Positions 10,986-23,400 are shown, counted from the stretch's first letter. The stretch is DNA of 64,000 nt from Papaver somniferum (GCF_003573695.1 NC_039358.1:229847560-229911559); one strand, 5' to 3'. Translations and numbers: made by a program. The notes: generated by a model from the letters alone, not told the origin.

Positions 10986-12960
10986 CCCTTCCTCAAAATC
11001 AAGATGGTGCAGAGCACATGTTGAGTTTGGAAATTAAGAATTGGAGGCGATTTGAAGGAAGAGTTTTGGTGAAATGTCAGCAAAGTGCTGATGGAACAAA
11101 CGACAATGCAATAGTCGAAGTGGTGTCGTACAAAATGACGGTCAATTTCAATATGTTATGTACGTTCATGAAAGATATCATTATGAGCAATGTGAACAAC
11201 AACCTTGTTGTCCCAGCAAAGTGAAGTAGGTTCTGATAATTGAACTGCCATTAATAAGCCATCGCAACCAAAAAAAATTCAGAAGTTGTATGAACAAGAG
11301 CTCGATAATCAGCCTCAGCACTAGAACGAGAAACTACTGTTTGTTTCTTACTACGCCAAGAAATTAAAAAGTTGCCTAGAAACAAGCATACCCTGTAGTT
11401 GCACGTTGATCAGTGACGCCACCTCCCCGATAAGAATCAGAATATGCACGAAGATGAAGATCAGAGGTAGAGGATAAATGTAATCCCTGATACAAAGTAC
11501 CTTTGATATAACGTAAAATCCGAAGAACTGCGGCATAATGTGTCGAATTTGGAGCTGACATGAACTGGCTTACAATGTGAACTGCATGACTGGTTTCTGG
11601 CCGTGTAATAGTTAGGTAGTTAATACTTCCTACAAGTTGACGGTATAACGTAGGATTGGATAAAGCTATTCCATCATAAGGGTTGAGCTTAATATTTAGT
11701 TTAAGAATGTATCGACAATTTTACTATTAGTTAATCCAGCACGTTGAAGAATGTCAGAGGCACTTCACTTGAGAGATAAAATAACCATCAGATGATTATC
11801 AACTTCAATACCGAGAAAATACCTTTATTTCGAAACAAGAACTGAGATGAAGCTTTAGTGCGGTAATTTCCTCTAAATAATTACCTGTCCTAACCATGTC
11901 ATCGACGTATAAAAGAAGAATGACCATACCTTTTTTAGTCGACCAAGTGAACTTAGCTGAATCATGTGCACTTTGAGAGAATACGTACTGAAGGATTTCA
12001 TTGGAAAAAAATTTAAACCAAGAACGAGGTGCTTGCTTAACTCCATATATAGCTTTGCGAAGCTTGCACACCTGATTTGGTGAGTGATACAATCCAATTG
12101 GTGGTTTCATATGTACTTCTTCTTAAAGGTCTCCATAAAGTAAAACATTTTTAACATCCATTTGATGAAGATCCCAATTATGAAAAGCAGCAACAGCAAG
12201 AAGGGTGCGCACTATAATCATACGAGCAACATGAGCAAATGTTTCTTCGTAATCAATACCACACTCTTGAGTATATCTTTGAGCAACTAAACGAGATTTA
12301 TACCGATCTATTTTACCATCTAAATTAGTCTTTATCTTGTACAACCATTTACTACCAATAACAGATTTCCCTGGAGATAAGTCAACCATGTTCCATGTAT
12401 GAGCTTCCTTGTGTGAAATCAATTCTTTTTTTATAGAGGTTTTCCAGATTGGACTTAAAAATACTTTCCTATAAGATTCGGGTTCATGTAAGCATAATTA
12501 AATGATAAAGAGAAATCATAGTCTGACAACTTAGCTGGTGGTCGACGAGTATGAGGAGGCAATGCATTAACTTCAGACACAAGATCCCCATCTGGAGAGG
12601 CAATGTCAGGTTTTTCCATAGAGTGGTCAAGAGTAGTTTCTGAAACTTTAGTAGAAGTGACTTCTGTATTGAGAGTACTGGTGATAGTATTAATTGTTGG
12701 TTGTCAATAGGATTGAGACACATCTTCAAAGGGACTTAGATATGTGAATTTCTCTAAGGTAGACGATTTATTACTAGCAAGAGACCAAAATGGTATTTTC
12801 TCTTAAAGAGTAACATGGTGGGAGAAACACAATCGACGACTCTCTGGATCATAACAACACGATAAACTTTTTGTTCAATACTATAGACTAAAAACACAAA
12901 GATGTCATTTTTTACCGAGTTCTGCACATATATAATGAGATATTTTAGAATCCTATTTTT
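10800..12960 (-). pseudogene. Ty1/copia fragment: integrase end, RT, RNase H and 3' LTR
   Basis: Read on the minus strand, the 12.96-12.78 kb part resembles the Copia integrase C-terminus (EQKVYRVV...PTMLLFK). At 12422-12123 is the RT start (WNMVDLSPGKSVIGSKWLYKI, HQMDVKNVLLYGDL). At 12110-11805 the RT continues with YGVKQAPRSWF and the YVDD box (LLYVDDMV). At 11561-11376 the RNase H region gives APNSTHYAAVLRILRYIKGT and later AHNDIFHERT. A purine-rich tract (GAGGAAGGG) then abuts TGTTAAACG at 10985, taken as the 3' LTR start; a TATATAAG box lies at about 10861-10868. Stops at the end of the 12123 and 11805 frames and several shifts show it is dead. The 5' end is missing. Confidence 0.85.
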
Positions 12961-12969
12961 GGGGCTTTA

Positions 12970-13440
12970 TTGAGTTCTAACATCCTAATACGGATAGGGG
13001 AAAAGCAAATCAATAGTAAAGGTCAAATATACTCTTTCCTATAAACATATTATAATCTAACTACTATTAAAAAAATTAAAATTAAAATTAGTCTTCTCTT
13101 CTTTTTCTTCTTCACTTCTCCATCATTTCATCATGATGAAATCACGATGAAAATGACGATCATAATTTCATCATGATGAAATCGTGATCATCAAGAAATT
13201 TAAATCTATAATTTTTCTTTCTCTCTTCTATTTTTTTTATCACACCGTGATTCTTCATTGCATCGTGATGAAGATGATGATCATAAAAAAACAAAATCTA
13301 TTATTTTTCTTTCTCTCTCCTTCTTCATCATCTTCTCCATTACGTATAGAGATGATAGAAAAAAAACAAAATTAAGAAAATCTACCATTTATTTTTACTT
13401 TTGATTGACTTAAAAATTCGATTCGATTAATTTGAGAAAA
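12970..13440. repeat. low-complexity palindromic region
   Basis: Pyrimidine tracts (cttctctctttcttc-like) alternate with short palindromes built on TTTCATCATGATGAAA, which occurs at about 13124-13140 and again near 13166-13183. No coding sequence is seen. The palindromes could form small hairpins; I infer no function. Confidence 0.55.
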
Positions 13441-13449
13441 AAAAGTTTA

Positions 13450-13920
13450 TGAAACTGTATAACGGCTGGAAGTTCACACTTTCCCAACCGTGAATCTTGT
13501 ATTACGGTTGGGAAAATACATATTTCACAACCGTTGACCCTGAACCTACTTGTACGGTGGGAAAATACATATTTCCCAACCGTTGACCCAACCGTAAAAG
13601 AGTGTCTACGGCTAGATTTTCCTAGCAGTAAGCTATTCTGATAATCACATAAAAAAATATAAATAGGGATCTAATTTCGGTTAGGTTTTTCTCGCCGAAA
13701 ATGCTTACTTTCGGCTAGGTTCCCAAGTCGTAACTTGAATTTTCGGCTTGGAAAACCTAGCCGTAACTATTTCTGATACTTACAGAAAATAGTAGAAAAA
13801 AAATCGGTTGGGAGTTCTTGTCGACCCAGCCGCGGAAGTAATTTACGGCTGGGAAATCTTCAGTTCCGAGCCGTAGATTATAATTCGCGGCTGGGTCGAC
13901 AATATTTCTCAACCGGAACT
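13450..13920. repeat. cluster of ACGGCTGGGAAA-type motifs in both orientations
   Basis: A degenerate 12-16 bp motif recurs at least ten times, as tACGGCTGGgAAat or as its complement attTCCCAACCGT/CCTAGCCGTAA. Examples lie near 13460, 13490, 13507, 13533, 13571, 13607, 13737, 13760, 13842 and 13870. This density resembles the subterminal repeat zone of a CACTA-type transposon. At about 13614-13630 'ttttcctagcagtaa' is close to the complement of a CACTA terminus. No transposase, paired terminus or target duplication was found. Confidence 0.45.
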
Positions 13921-14223
13921 AAAAAAAATCCAGATTGTTTCTGATTTTTATCGGTATTGAATCAGCAAAATTATTGTTAGGAATCAAGTATATAGTCCTC
14001 CTGAGTATTTTAAAAAATTTCAGAAAGTGTAAATTTTTTTATTTCAAAATCATCTTCCTCAATCCAAAAAAAAAGAAAAAAAAAATTGATGCAAAAACAA
14101 ATTTGATGAAATAAAATTAGTCGAATGATTAATCTTAATCTATATACTAATTATTAATCACCATAATTCACACTAATCAAATTGGGGGCACTTTAGGGAT
14201 TATTGAAAACAGTTGGATAAGGG

Positions 14224-15781
14224 TAGAGCTGGCAAACAAGCCAAAACCCGCGAGTTAACCCGTGCCCGGCCCGTGAAAACCCGAACCCGGCTCGGCTGGT
14301 TCCAAAACAAGCCGGGTTCGGGTTGGAGAAATGTCGGCTTGTGAGTAAACGGGTTAACCCGTCCCGGCCCGTGAACCCGCGGGTACAACCCGTAAACCCG
14401 TCTAAATTGCTTATAATAAGTTATATTTAATCATAACCGTCGGATTATCTAGGGCTAATCATATCCTTACGTTTAAGGTATAAAAAGGAAATGCTAAACC
14501 TAAAACATCATTCTCTTTTTTTCTTCTGCCTCTTCTGCTCGTTCTCTTCTTCTGTGTTCTTCGGCTGGTGGAGAATTAGAAATGATAGTGAGAGATTGAG
14601 ACCGAGAGTTGAGGGGAAAGGTTTCGTTGGTGTTAATAATAGTGTTACTGATGTTAATTAAGTAAAAAGAAGATGATGAAGAAGTTGTGAATTAAAAAGG
14701 AAAAAAGTTGGGTTTTCTCTGTGGTTAAGATTGAGTTTGAAATTGAGGAAATATAGATCGAAGTATGGTTGTTGGTAGTGATGAGGAAATATACTTCTGT
14801 GGGAAATTTCAAGATGTTTCATATCTGGTCATTAATTCGAATCCAGGAGGTATTGTAATTATCAATGTGTGTATTAAAAGTTCTAATTTTATTTTAGCAG
14901 AGCAATGTTTTAGTGTGTGTCAGTTTGTAATTCTTGTTACTTGTTCTTCTGTACAGTAATCACTTTGATGATGCTAACAAAAATCAGATGGTTGTAGGGA
15001 AGAAAGAAACACCCCATCTCGTAAGCAATCTTATTTTATCTATTCAGTTAATGTTAGATGTTCCTGAATTGCTTCATCTTTTGCTTCACCATTTATGGAA
15101 AATTTGGCCTAGTCATGTATTCATATTTTTTGCAGGTACAACGTGGTAAACAACTAATTGGTAACTATCTTCTTCAATCGATTATTTCTAATATTGATCT
15201 ACGAGAAGATCTTACTGATGCAGTGAAGGAATTTGTGAAATTTTGGTTTAAAATTGGGGACTCTGTGGGTTATTTAGATCAAGTCTGGATAGAGGAGACT
15301 ATTAAGAGTAGAGACATGGTTCTTCTGCATGTGAGTGGTTATTTTAAGGAAGATCAAAAAGCAGGATATTGAGTTATGATCCGGGATGTTCATCTCAGGC
15401 CTATAAAAAGCAGGAAGATCAAAAAGCAGGATATGGAGTTAAGATTGAGTTTGAAAAGCAGGATATGGAGTTATGAAAATGGACTGATTAGATGTATGTT
15501 AGGTGTTATAGGGAAGGATTTGGAAGGATTTGTGTTTGCTTATTGTAATACTTGTGTTTGATCTTTGTAATTTGTCCTAAATTAACTTAATTAAAATTTG
15601 ATTTGATTTTTAATCTAACAAGCCGGGTAACCCGTGAACCCGCAAGCTTTACCCGTTACGGGCACGGGTTGAAGAAATGACTACCCGTGAAGAATATCAA
15701 CCCGCGGGTTTTGGCCCGTATTAACCCGAACCCGTGTAACCCGTAACAAGCCAGTCCCGGCCCGCCCGTTTGCCAGCTCTA
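14224..15781. mobile_element. hAT-type transposon, non-autonomous, 8-bp target duplication
   Basis: The element is 1558 bp. Its left end TAGAGCTGGCAAAC is the exact complement of its right end GTTTGCCAGCTCTA. GATAAGGG directly flanks both ends (14216-14223 and 15782-15789). Subterminal zones are packed with AACCCG/CGGGTT motifs in both orientations, a common hAT transposase-binding pattern. The interior shows a TATAAAAAGG box at about 14480, a pyrimidine-rich leader, and splice-like signals: donors at about 14849 and 15020, acceptors ending at about 14956 and 15136. These link short open frames. The largest, 15137-15372, encodes KGRQL-like GKQLIGNYLLQSI...VKEFVKFWFKIGD, which I do not recognise and which is not an obvious hAT transposase. 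It may be a captured gene fragment or a transposase relic. Confidence 0.88.
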
Positions 15782-17200
15782 GATAAGGGGTTATGGATTT
15801 ACTACTAATAGGATTCATGTGTTTTATTGATAACCAACCGGCAAGAAAACAACACCATGCAGCATAACACATAATATTAATTTACTACAATTAAGGAATA
15901 TGACCTCATGCTCGATCGAACAACATAACACAAAATGGAAGAGGCCGTTCACCACCGATGTATTTCACGCCGCTGCGTCACTTTGATCGTAATCAAACTG
16001 TTCATAGTAATAATCCAAAACACATAATCAAGAGTATGATTATTGGTTGTGATGATTTTCTAGAGCTTTTTCCTTTGCTTGTTCTTGATCCAGTGCCAGT
16101 ATTTCCGGTGCCTAGAGGAGGAAATCTTGATTCTGGGCCTGTATTACCAGCGCCAGTTTTGCATGCAGTTTTAGTTAGGCTTGTGCACAAATTTGGATTA
16201 CCGTAAACACTGTGGAAAAAAAATTCGTCAAAAATCTAAATACTCAATTAAAATAATAGGTAATTAAACGACTAAACCAAAAACAGAGTAAACTTACTAC
16301 AACTTCAAGTCGATGTTGTTTGATAACGAAGAAGGTATTGTTCCAGAAAAATCTTTATCCTCCAAATTTCTACGAAAATTCATAATTAATTAATTATGGT
16401 TTATCATTTAGTACAAGAAAAATCAATTTTGTACAAAAAAAAAAAAAGGAAAATGATGCAAGAAGTCAAGAACCCTTCGAACTTGCAGTATTTTTAGTTT
16501 AGGGAAGGAGCCAAGAAACTCAGGAATTGCTTGCTTCAAACTGTTATTGCTTAAGTTTCTGCCACTCGTAAAATGAAAATAATTAAAAAAAAAAGAATTC
16601 ATTTTACTGCAGCTAACATTTTCATGAAAACTCACATGGTTTCAAGAGCATCCATTGCACTACAATCTGGTAAAATGCCTGTTAGTTCATAGCCACTGAG
16701 ATACCTGTAAAACAACCATCATATGAATGTAAGAAGCTCCAAAAACAAGAAGCAGCTAATAAACAAGTGTGTAGAAATAATCCTTACAGTGCAGTAACCC
16801 GAGGAGAATCAGTATCATAACTACATTCAATCCATTCCCAATTGTATAGCAGTGAAGGTAAACAAGGATCACCACTCCAATATTGAAGTTGAATGTAAGT
16901 CTTTTGCAATAAAACCAATGCTTTTACTAATAAACAGATAAACACGAAATTAGAAACTTGCTTATATCAGTTTCTAGCGTGATTAAGATTTGCAGAAAAA
17001 AAGATATCTGAATTACCGTCATTTGAATTGGTTCCTTGAACTAATGCATCACCGACAGTAAACCCTTCAGGGGCATTGAACAGTGGAGGAAGAGTTTAAT
17101 CATCTGTCGGTTTAAAATCAATCGTATATGCAGAAGTAACATTAAGAATGCGGACCTCCAATAGTTGCCCGTATGGTGGAATAATACTATTGATCAGGTT

Positions 17201-18173
17201 TGTGTGTACATGTTTCACCATCAGCCACGTGTTTATGAAAAAACACGTGGAAGGCATGTGAATTAAGCCATCAAAACATGATGAGACACGCTTACAATCA
17301 AGAAACATATCCCATCAACATCAGATCTTTGTCCAGATAATCCGATGACAGAAAATTAAGGTGTACCGAAGTATGATGTTACTGTGGAGCACCAAATAGC
17401 TCCCAAAGATCTAATTTATCTTATTCCCAGAAAGAGCCAAGATCAACGGCGAGGAGAAATCTGACTGACACGGATGTGACAGGGGCAGAAGACACTTGTC
17501 TGACACGAGAAAACGTCTCAACTACCCGCATTAAACACTCTGAGCAGTGTACGTGTCAATCAACCCATGGAACGAACGAGGACAACCCTTCGTGATCAAG
17601 CATGGAACGCAGGGGGCATCGTAAAGGACGAAGACCTCTGCGTGATGGACACAAAGCACAAGAAGATAAGGTTGCAACGGCTCTCAGAAGTAGGCCCCAC
17701 GATCCAACCCTATAAATACCCCTCTCCACCAAGAGAGAAAGGGGTCGACCAAGTTAGAGCAATTAGAGGAAAAGATAGGAGAGAGAGAAATAGGAAGAGT
17801 AAGTATATCCTTTATCTCCGCAGACCTATGTACACTCTAAAGTCATTCGACTATCTTTGTAACCGTTCAATACATAGTGAAAAACCAACCCCCGTGGATG
17901 TAGGCCTAAGTGCCGAACCACGTAAATCTCCATCTTATTTATATTTCAGCACTTTTATATTCATCATATATCCCTTATGTTTCGTATTTATGTTCGTGTT
18001 TGTATTCTTACTCCTTATATTACTCGACTAGGCGGTGATGAGCCCGAAGGCTTTGAGTCGATGAATCGATAGTATCATCCATTATATGCATGTGTCATTT
18101 AAGTCAAGAGTTTTTTGTATGTGCGAACATTGTTTGTGAACATGTGGATTCCCTCGTGATTTATGTGTTCACA
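17201..18173 (+). repeat. E1 5' LTR (973 bp)
   Basis: Runs from TGTGTGTACATG to GTGTTCACA. It aligns end to end with 29261-30249; that copy has 16 extra bases near 30079-30094. A TATAAATA box lies at 17711-17718. A perfect 10-bp inverted repeat with a G-box (CCACGTGTTT / AAACACGTGG, 6-nt loop) lies at 17225-17250. Confidence 0.93.
17711..17718 (+). promoter_or_regulatory. E1 5' LTR TATA box
   Basis: TATAAATA followed by a CT-rich stretch, the expected layout for the LTR U3/R boundary. The same box is in the 3' LTR at about 29771. Confidence 0.65.
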
Positions 18174-18176
18174 ATC

Positions 18177-18193
18177 TGGCGCTAGAAACAAGG
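18177..18193 (+). other. E1 primer-binding site
   Basis: TGGCGCTAGAAACAAGG begins 3 nt after the 5' LTR, where reverse transcription is primed. The leading TGG fits pairing with the CCA end of a tRNA. E3 has nearly the same site and E2 a variant (TAGCGCTAGGAAACA). I have not matched it to a tRNA. Confidence 0.75.
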
Positions 18194-18744
18194 ACTTTGT
18201 CCCAATAAAAGATTTATCTTATCCTGTAATTTCACCTTAAACGCGCACTATGGATTTTCTCTATTATTTTTAGCAGCACTTATCTGTTTATTGACCAATT
18301 AATACTAAGGCTTCAGCGTGCTTTCAAGACCTTTTTTATTCTGGATTTACTGTCTTTATCTTCAAGAACATCATTTCAAAACAGACAAATCCACGACTAT
18401 CTATCATAGATCTGCACGTTCGGTGTATTTTAAACTGGTTAAAAGACTTAATAATTAGATTCACGGGTATTCACTGCGGATTTGCATTTTCAATAGATTT
18501 CCTATTTTTATCTTCACTACGGATATAGATCCATGATCGTTTATTAAAGGATCTGTACTTCGAAAACAAGACGGTTGAATTTTTTCTTTTTTTTCTTTTA
18601 TTAAGGCCCTCGGGCAACTCTCTTCTTTCTTAAGGTAAACAGTTTTTATTCCATAATTTGACGAACACGAATAAAACTAACCCGATCCACGCGGATATTT
18701 CTGGGTCTCTTTGTTTGAAATTCCCCTATGCAAAAGGACCCAAG

Positions 18745-20457
18745 ATGGAAAAGACACAAGAGGCAGGAAAAACCAAAGCCTCATCAAAGGAAACACCGAG
18801 GACTAACCCGGTCATGACCCGAAGTAAGCAGAAAGGAGACAAAGCTAAGACGGCTAATCAGAGGCAGGATACTGCGGAAATCACCTCACCTATGAACACT
18901 AACTCCATTGCAGCCGCGACTCTCAAAGTAGCAGAAACAAAGAGCAGTGCGGCTGCTGCGGCCCTCAAGGCTGCAGAAACTAACAAAACTTTGGCAACGA
19001 ACCAAGTCCATCAACAAAGAGAAGGGGTGGCAGAATCTATGACACATCAGCCCGCACACCCTCCAGCCTTCGAAATGCCGTCAACGAACGGTCAGAATCA
19101 AACTATACCAACGGTTGTAGCACCGCAGGTGGATACTCAACCGACGGGACCAAACTTGGAGATACCAACAATCGAAGATGATCCTCTACCACCCTTAATA
19201 CACACAGTAGATGAAGGGGGCACCATGGCTGTAGGGGTACAAGCAGGAACTCCCAATCAGGGATCTAACCAGTCCCATCGACTGATGGCTGAGCTCGAAG
19301 AATTGAAGAAGAGCCAGCAGGTCTACGCAGATGCCGTAGCTCTGCTGGCTATAGAAAATCAAGACTTAAAAGACCGGATTTCCCAAAGCACGAAGACCAG
19401 CCAACAACTTGATGAAGCAAACTCTAAGGCACCAGAACCTAATCGAGACCGAAGAATCATCCTAGCAAACGCCGCTAGGGGAAGCAGTGCATCTGATCCG
19501 GATTATGCCGCCGAAGACTCATATTATTACGACAGTGAGGATCGAAGAAGAAAACACTCAACTGAGTATGAGAACGTGGGACATCACCGCGCAATGGAAG
19601 AGCTGCGTGATGAGATGATGATTGAGATCAGGCATCTAAAAACCAGACAAGGCAGAGGAAGGCTAGAAGAGGTGATGAGAGAGGCTAACTCCACGCCCCT
19701 AACTCATCGCCTGGCGAACACCCCCATTCCGCTGAAGTGCCCTATCCCAACTTTCGAATGCTATGACGGGTCCAGCGATCTCGTGGCACATATCCGGTAT
19801 TATAACCGTATCTTAGCCCGATGGAGTCAAAACGACGCTGTCCTCAATAGGTATTTCCCATCAAGTCTGAAGGGGTCGGCTTTGTCTTGGTTTGAAAACT
19901 TGCCGCCTGACTCCATCAATTCCTACGATCAACTCGCAGAGAAATTCTTTAGAACCTACATGTACAACAAAGTTGTCAACACCGGAATGGATAAACTCTT
20001 TTCGCTGAAAATTGGTTACAAGGAGAATACAAGGGACTACACCAACAGATGGAAAAAGATCTTCCAAGCTATAGGGAGTGTAGATCCCGTAATGAGCATC
20101 AACTGCTACAAATGGGGATTGGACCGAATAAGTCCATTGTTTGTTGAGATCCACGGAAGCGTACTTAAGACCGAAGGAGATCTTCGAATAATTATTGAGA
20201 AGCATGCTCGTCTTGAAGAAATCAAGCGTGAGAACCCGAGGGCACAAACGCAAAGGTCTCACCGTACCAATTCCGCAGAACAAACCAGCGGGGCTAAAAG
20301 GAATAGTTCAGTGGAACGACCGCACGGAGATAGGAAGGGACGAAGAGATGATCGACAAAAAGACGATCAAAAATTCAAAGATCAAGTCTATACAAAGATC
20401 AATGCTAGCTACGCTCGGATCTTACGAGAGATCAAGGGACGGGAAAATTTGGAGTAG
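18745..20457 (+). CDS. E1 Gag capsid/nucleocapsid protein (truncated at a stop)
   Basis: The first in-frame ATG is at 18745, giving about 570 aa. The N-terminal 200 residues are Ala/Thr/Pro-rich and low in complexity. Then come a short coiled coil (ELEELKKSQQVYADAVALL) and a charged stretch. The retrotransposon gag domain starts around IPLKCPIPTFECYDGSSDLV and contains LKGSALSWFENLPPDSI and EKFFRTYMYNK. Gag forms the cytoplasmic virus-like particle that packages element RNA. The frame stops at TAG 20455-20457, but the same frame continues with a zinc-knuckle-like CEYHCFNGHQIEKC at about 20508-20550. The stop is therefore probably a mutation in a longer gag or gag-pol frame. Confidence 0.85.
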   Translation: MEKTQEAGKTKASSKETPRTNPVMTRSKQKGDKAKTANQRQDTAEITSPMNTNSIAAATLKVAETKSSAAAAALKAAETNKTLATNQVHQQREGVAESMTHQPAHPPAFEMPSTNGQNQTIPTVVAPQVDTQPTGPNLEIPTIEDDPLPPLIHTVDEGGTMAVGVQAGTPNQGSNQSHRLMAELEELKKSQQVYADAVALLAIENQDLKDRISQSTKTSQQLDEANSKAPEPNRDRRIILANAARGSSASDPDYAAEDSYYYDSEDRRRKHSTEYENVGHHRAMEELRDEMMIEIRHLKTRQGRGRLEEVMREANSTPLTHRLANTPIPLKCPIPTFECYDGSSDLVAHIRYYNRILARWSQNDAVLNRYFPSSLKGSALSWFENLPPDSINSYDQLAEKFFRTYMYNKVVNTGMDKLFSLKIGYKENTRDYTNRWKKIFQAIGSVDPVMSINCYKWGLDRISPLFVEIHGSVLKTEGDLRIIIEKHARLEEIKRENPRAQTQRSHRTNSAEQTSGAKRNSSVERPHGDRKGRRDDRQKDDQKFKDQVYTKINASYARILREIKGRENLE

Positions 20458-23400
20458 CCATGGTCTAAGGGAAAACAGCCCCTAAGGACCGAGAAGTCAA
20501 AAGATTACTGCGAGTATCATTGCTTCAATGGTCACCAGATCGAGAAATGCAAAAACCTCAAAATAATGATCCAAAAGTTGATTGATGCTGACGAACTCAA
20601 GCAATACATACAAAAAGAAGTCACCGAGGATAGATCCAAACGAAGCAAGCAAGTCCAACTACCAGAGGGAAACCGCACAATCAACACCGTTTCATGTTCC
20701 TGAGCCGTAGGACCCTCACTTACAGCGCAGATAGGAAAGAGGCTAAGAAAACAATTCGAAGATTAACTGGTTCTAGCTCCGAAAATTGCTAGAAGCAGGC
20801 TTCATCAAGGAAGTCAAGTACCCAACATGGATTTCGAACATGGTCATCGTTTCCAAAAAGAACGGAGGGTTTAGAATATGCATCGACTTTACTAAACTCA
20901 ACAAAGCATGTCCAAAAGACAGCTATCCACTACCGAGCATAAATCAACTGGTTGAAGCAGTGGAAGGGTACGAAGAGATATCATTCATGGATGGATATTC
21001 TGGTTACAACCAAGTAGCCTTGGCAGAAGAAGATCAACAACACACAACATTCTACACCCTGCACGGCCTTTATTGCTACACAAGAATGCCCTTCGGACTT
21101 CGAAACACAGGGGCAACTTACCAAAGAATGGTCGATGATATCTTCAATCCATGGATTGGTAGTACCCTGGAAGTCTACGTTGACGACATGCTCGTCAAAA
21201 GCAGGCTGCGCAAAGATCACCACCAAGATCTGAGAGATATTTTTGAAGCAATGAGAAAACATCACATGAAAGTAAATCCAGAAAAGTGCACCTTCGGTGT
21301 CACCTCAGGGAAATTTCTCGGATACCTGGTAACAAAAAGGGGCATTGAGGTAGACCCCGCAAAGATTCAGGCCATAGTGTAAATGCCATCTCCGAAGAAT
21401 TTGAAAGAAGTGCAAAAGCTCAATGGATCCTTAGCAGCCTTGGGAAGATTTATTGCCCGATCCTCGGACAAATGCAAACATTTTTTCAATATTCTCAAAA
21501 AAGGGAGTAAGCTTGAATGGACCAGAGAGTGTGAAGAAGCCTTCCAAAAAATCAAGGAATACCTGGCTTCAATTCCGATCCTATAAAAATCTGATCCCGA
21601 TGAGGTTTTGGCGCTGTACATAGCAGCGACAGAAGACGTAATTAGCGCAGTGTTGGTCAAAACCAATACGAAGATAGAACAACCTATTTATTATGTCAGC
21701 AAGACCCTCAATTATGCGGAAAGGAATTACACGAAGATCGAACAACTCATCCTGGCACAAGTATGGGCTACTCAAAAGATGAGAACCTATTTCCTAACTC
21801 ATTTCATCCGCGTCCCATGCAAAGCACCATTGGAAGCAGTCCTCAAAAGCGCGGGGAAAATAGGAAGAATAGCCAAGTGGAACACCCACCTGGACCAATT
21901 CAACATCATCCATGAAATTCAACACTCCCAAAAATCCCAAGTATTGGCGGATTTCTTAGAAGACCTCCCCATGGAATACGATGAAGAGATTAAGGGCATA
22001 CCAGAAGCTGACGAGGAAAATAAGGACCCGGTTGACGTCCTCGAACCCGCGAGCCAAAAACGATGGGAAGTCTTCGTCGATGGTTCCAAAAATAAGGAAG
22101 GTGCGGGAATAATCATTGTCATCACCACCCCAACCGTAGAAAGGATCGTACATGCACTCAGATTGGAATTCAAAGAGCATACTAACAACATCGTCGAATA
22201 CGAGGAAGTCATACATTCCCTTCGCTTGATAATAGAGATGGGGGTAACTGATGTAAGACTGAAAAGTGACTCGCAGCTTGTCATACGGCAGATAGGGTTC
22301 GAATACAATGTATACAACGATACCCTCTCAGCTTACATGGCCTTGGTCCAAACATTGGCATCGCAAATACCGAACATCAAGTTCAGGCACTTATGCAGGA
22401 GAGATCTCAGGCACGCGGATGCCCTAACATATATATCATTCATGCTGAAGGACAAGAATATCGAAGCTATCAAAATAACAAGAGTATACGAGCCTTCAAT
22501 TGCATCACAATTTTCCTTTGCTACCAATCAAGATACAGTGGAAGAAAATATCGAAGATCAGGTGGGAGAAGACATCCATAACAATTTCGACGAAGAAGAA
22601 ACCCTGTCGAGAGCAAATCAAGACGAAGATTTCAGCAACGAAGATGATTGGAGAATGGTGATTCATGCGTTTCTCAAGGATGGGACCTTACCCGCGGATC
22701 ATAAACAAGCCAGGAAAATACTCTCCAAAGTAGGAAAATATGATCTTCGGGATGGGGTCCTGTACAAGAAATATTTCCTCGGACCGTTACTACGTTGCTT
22801 ATCCAGGAAAGAGGGGCATCAAATTCTGAACCACATTCATTACGGTGACGCAGGAAATCATAGCGGCATGAGATTACTATCCGACAAAGCGAAAATGAAA
22901 GGATATTACTAGCCCACAATGATACAAGATGCCGCAATAATGTCCCGACGATGTGAAGAATGTCAGCATTTCGCCAAAAAGATACACGCGCCAGCAACAA
23001 CACTAAATTCTTTGGATATTCCGTGGCCATTCGCAAAATGGGGCATATATATCGTTGGTCCTTTCATCGAAGGGTCAGGGAAAAGACGATTCTTGATAGT
23101 AGCCACGGACTACTTCAGTAAATGGGTGGAATCTAAAGCCTTATCCAGGATCAGAGACGTGGATGTGTTTACTTTCATATTCCAAAACATCATTTGCAGG
23201 TTCGGCATACCAGCAGAAATCGTGTCCGATAATGGTAAGCAATTATAAGGGAACAATATAGACATGCTCTTCGACACTTTCAAAATAAGGAAGAACAACA
23301 AACAAGCGAAAGCTACTAATAAGACCCTCGCCCTTATCCTCAAAAAGAAATTAGACGTACATAAGGGGCGGTGGTGTGAGCAACTACACAATGTATTATG

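Noticed and set aside
13110..13190. CRISPR-like repeats
   Set aside because: Short palindromes without regular spacing or spacers in a plant genome; low-complexity DNA.
18658..20457. 599-codon open frame as a host gene
   Set aside because: It contains a retrotransposon gag domain, lies just after an LTR and primer site, and is followed by a zinc knuckle and RT; it is E1 gag. The upstream TTG is not a convincing start.
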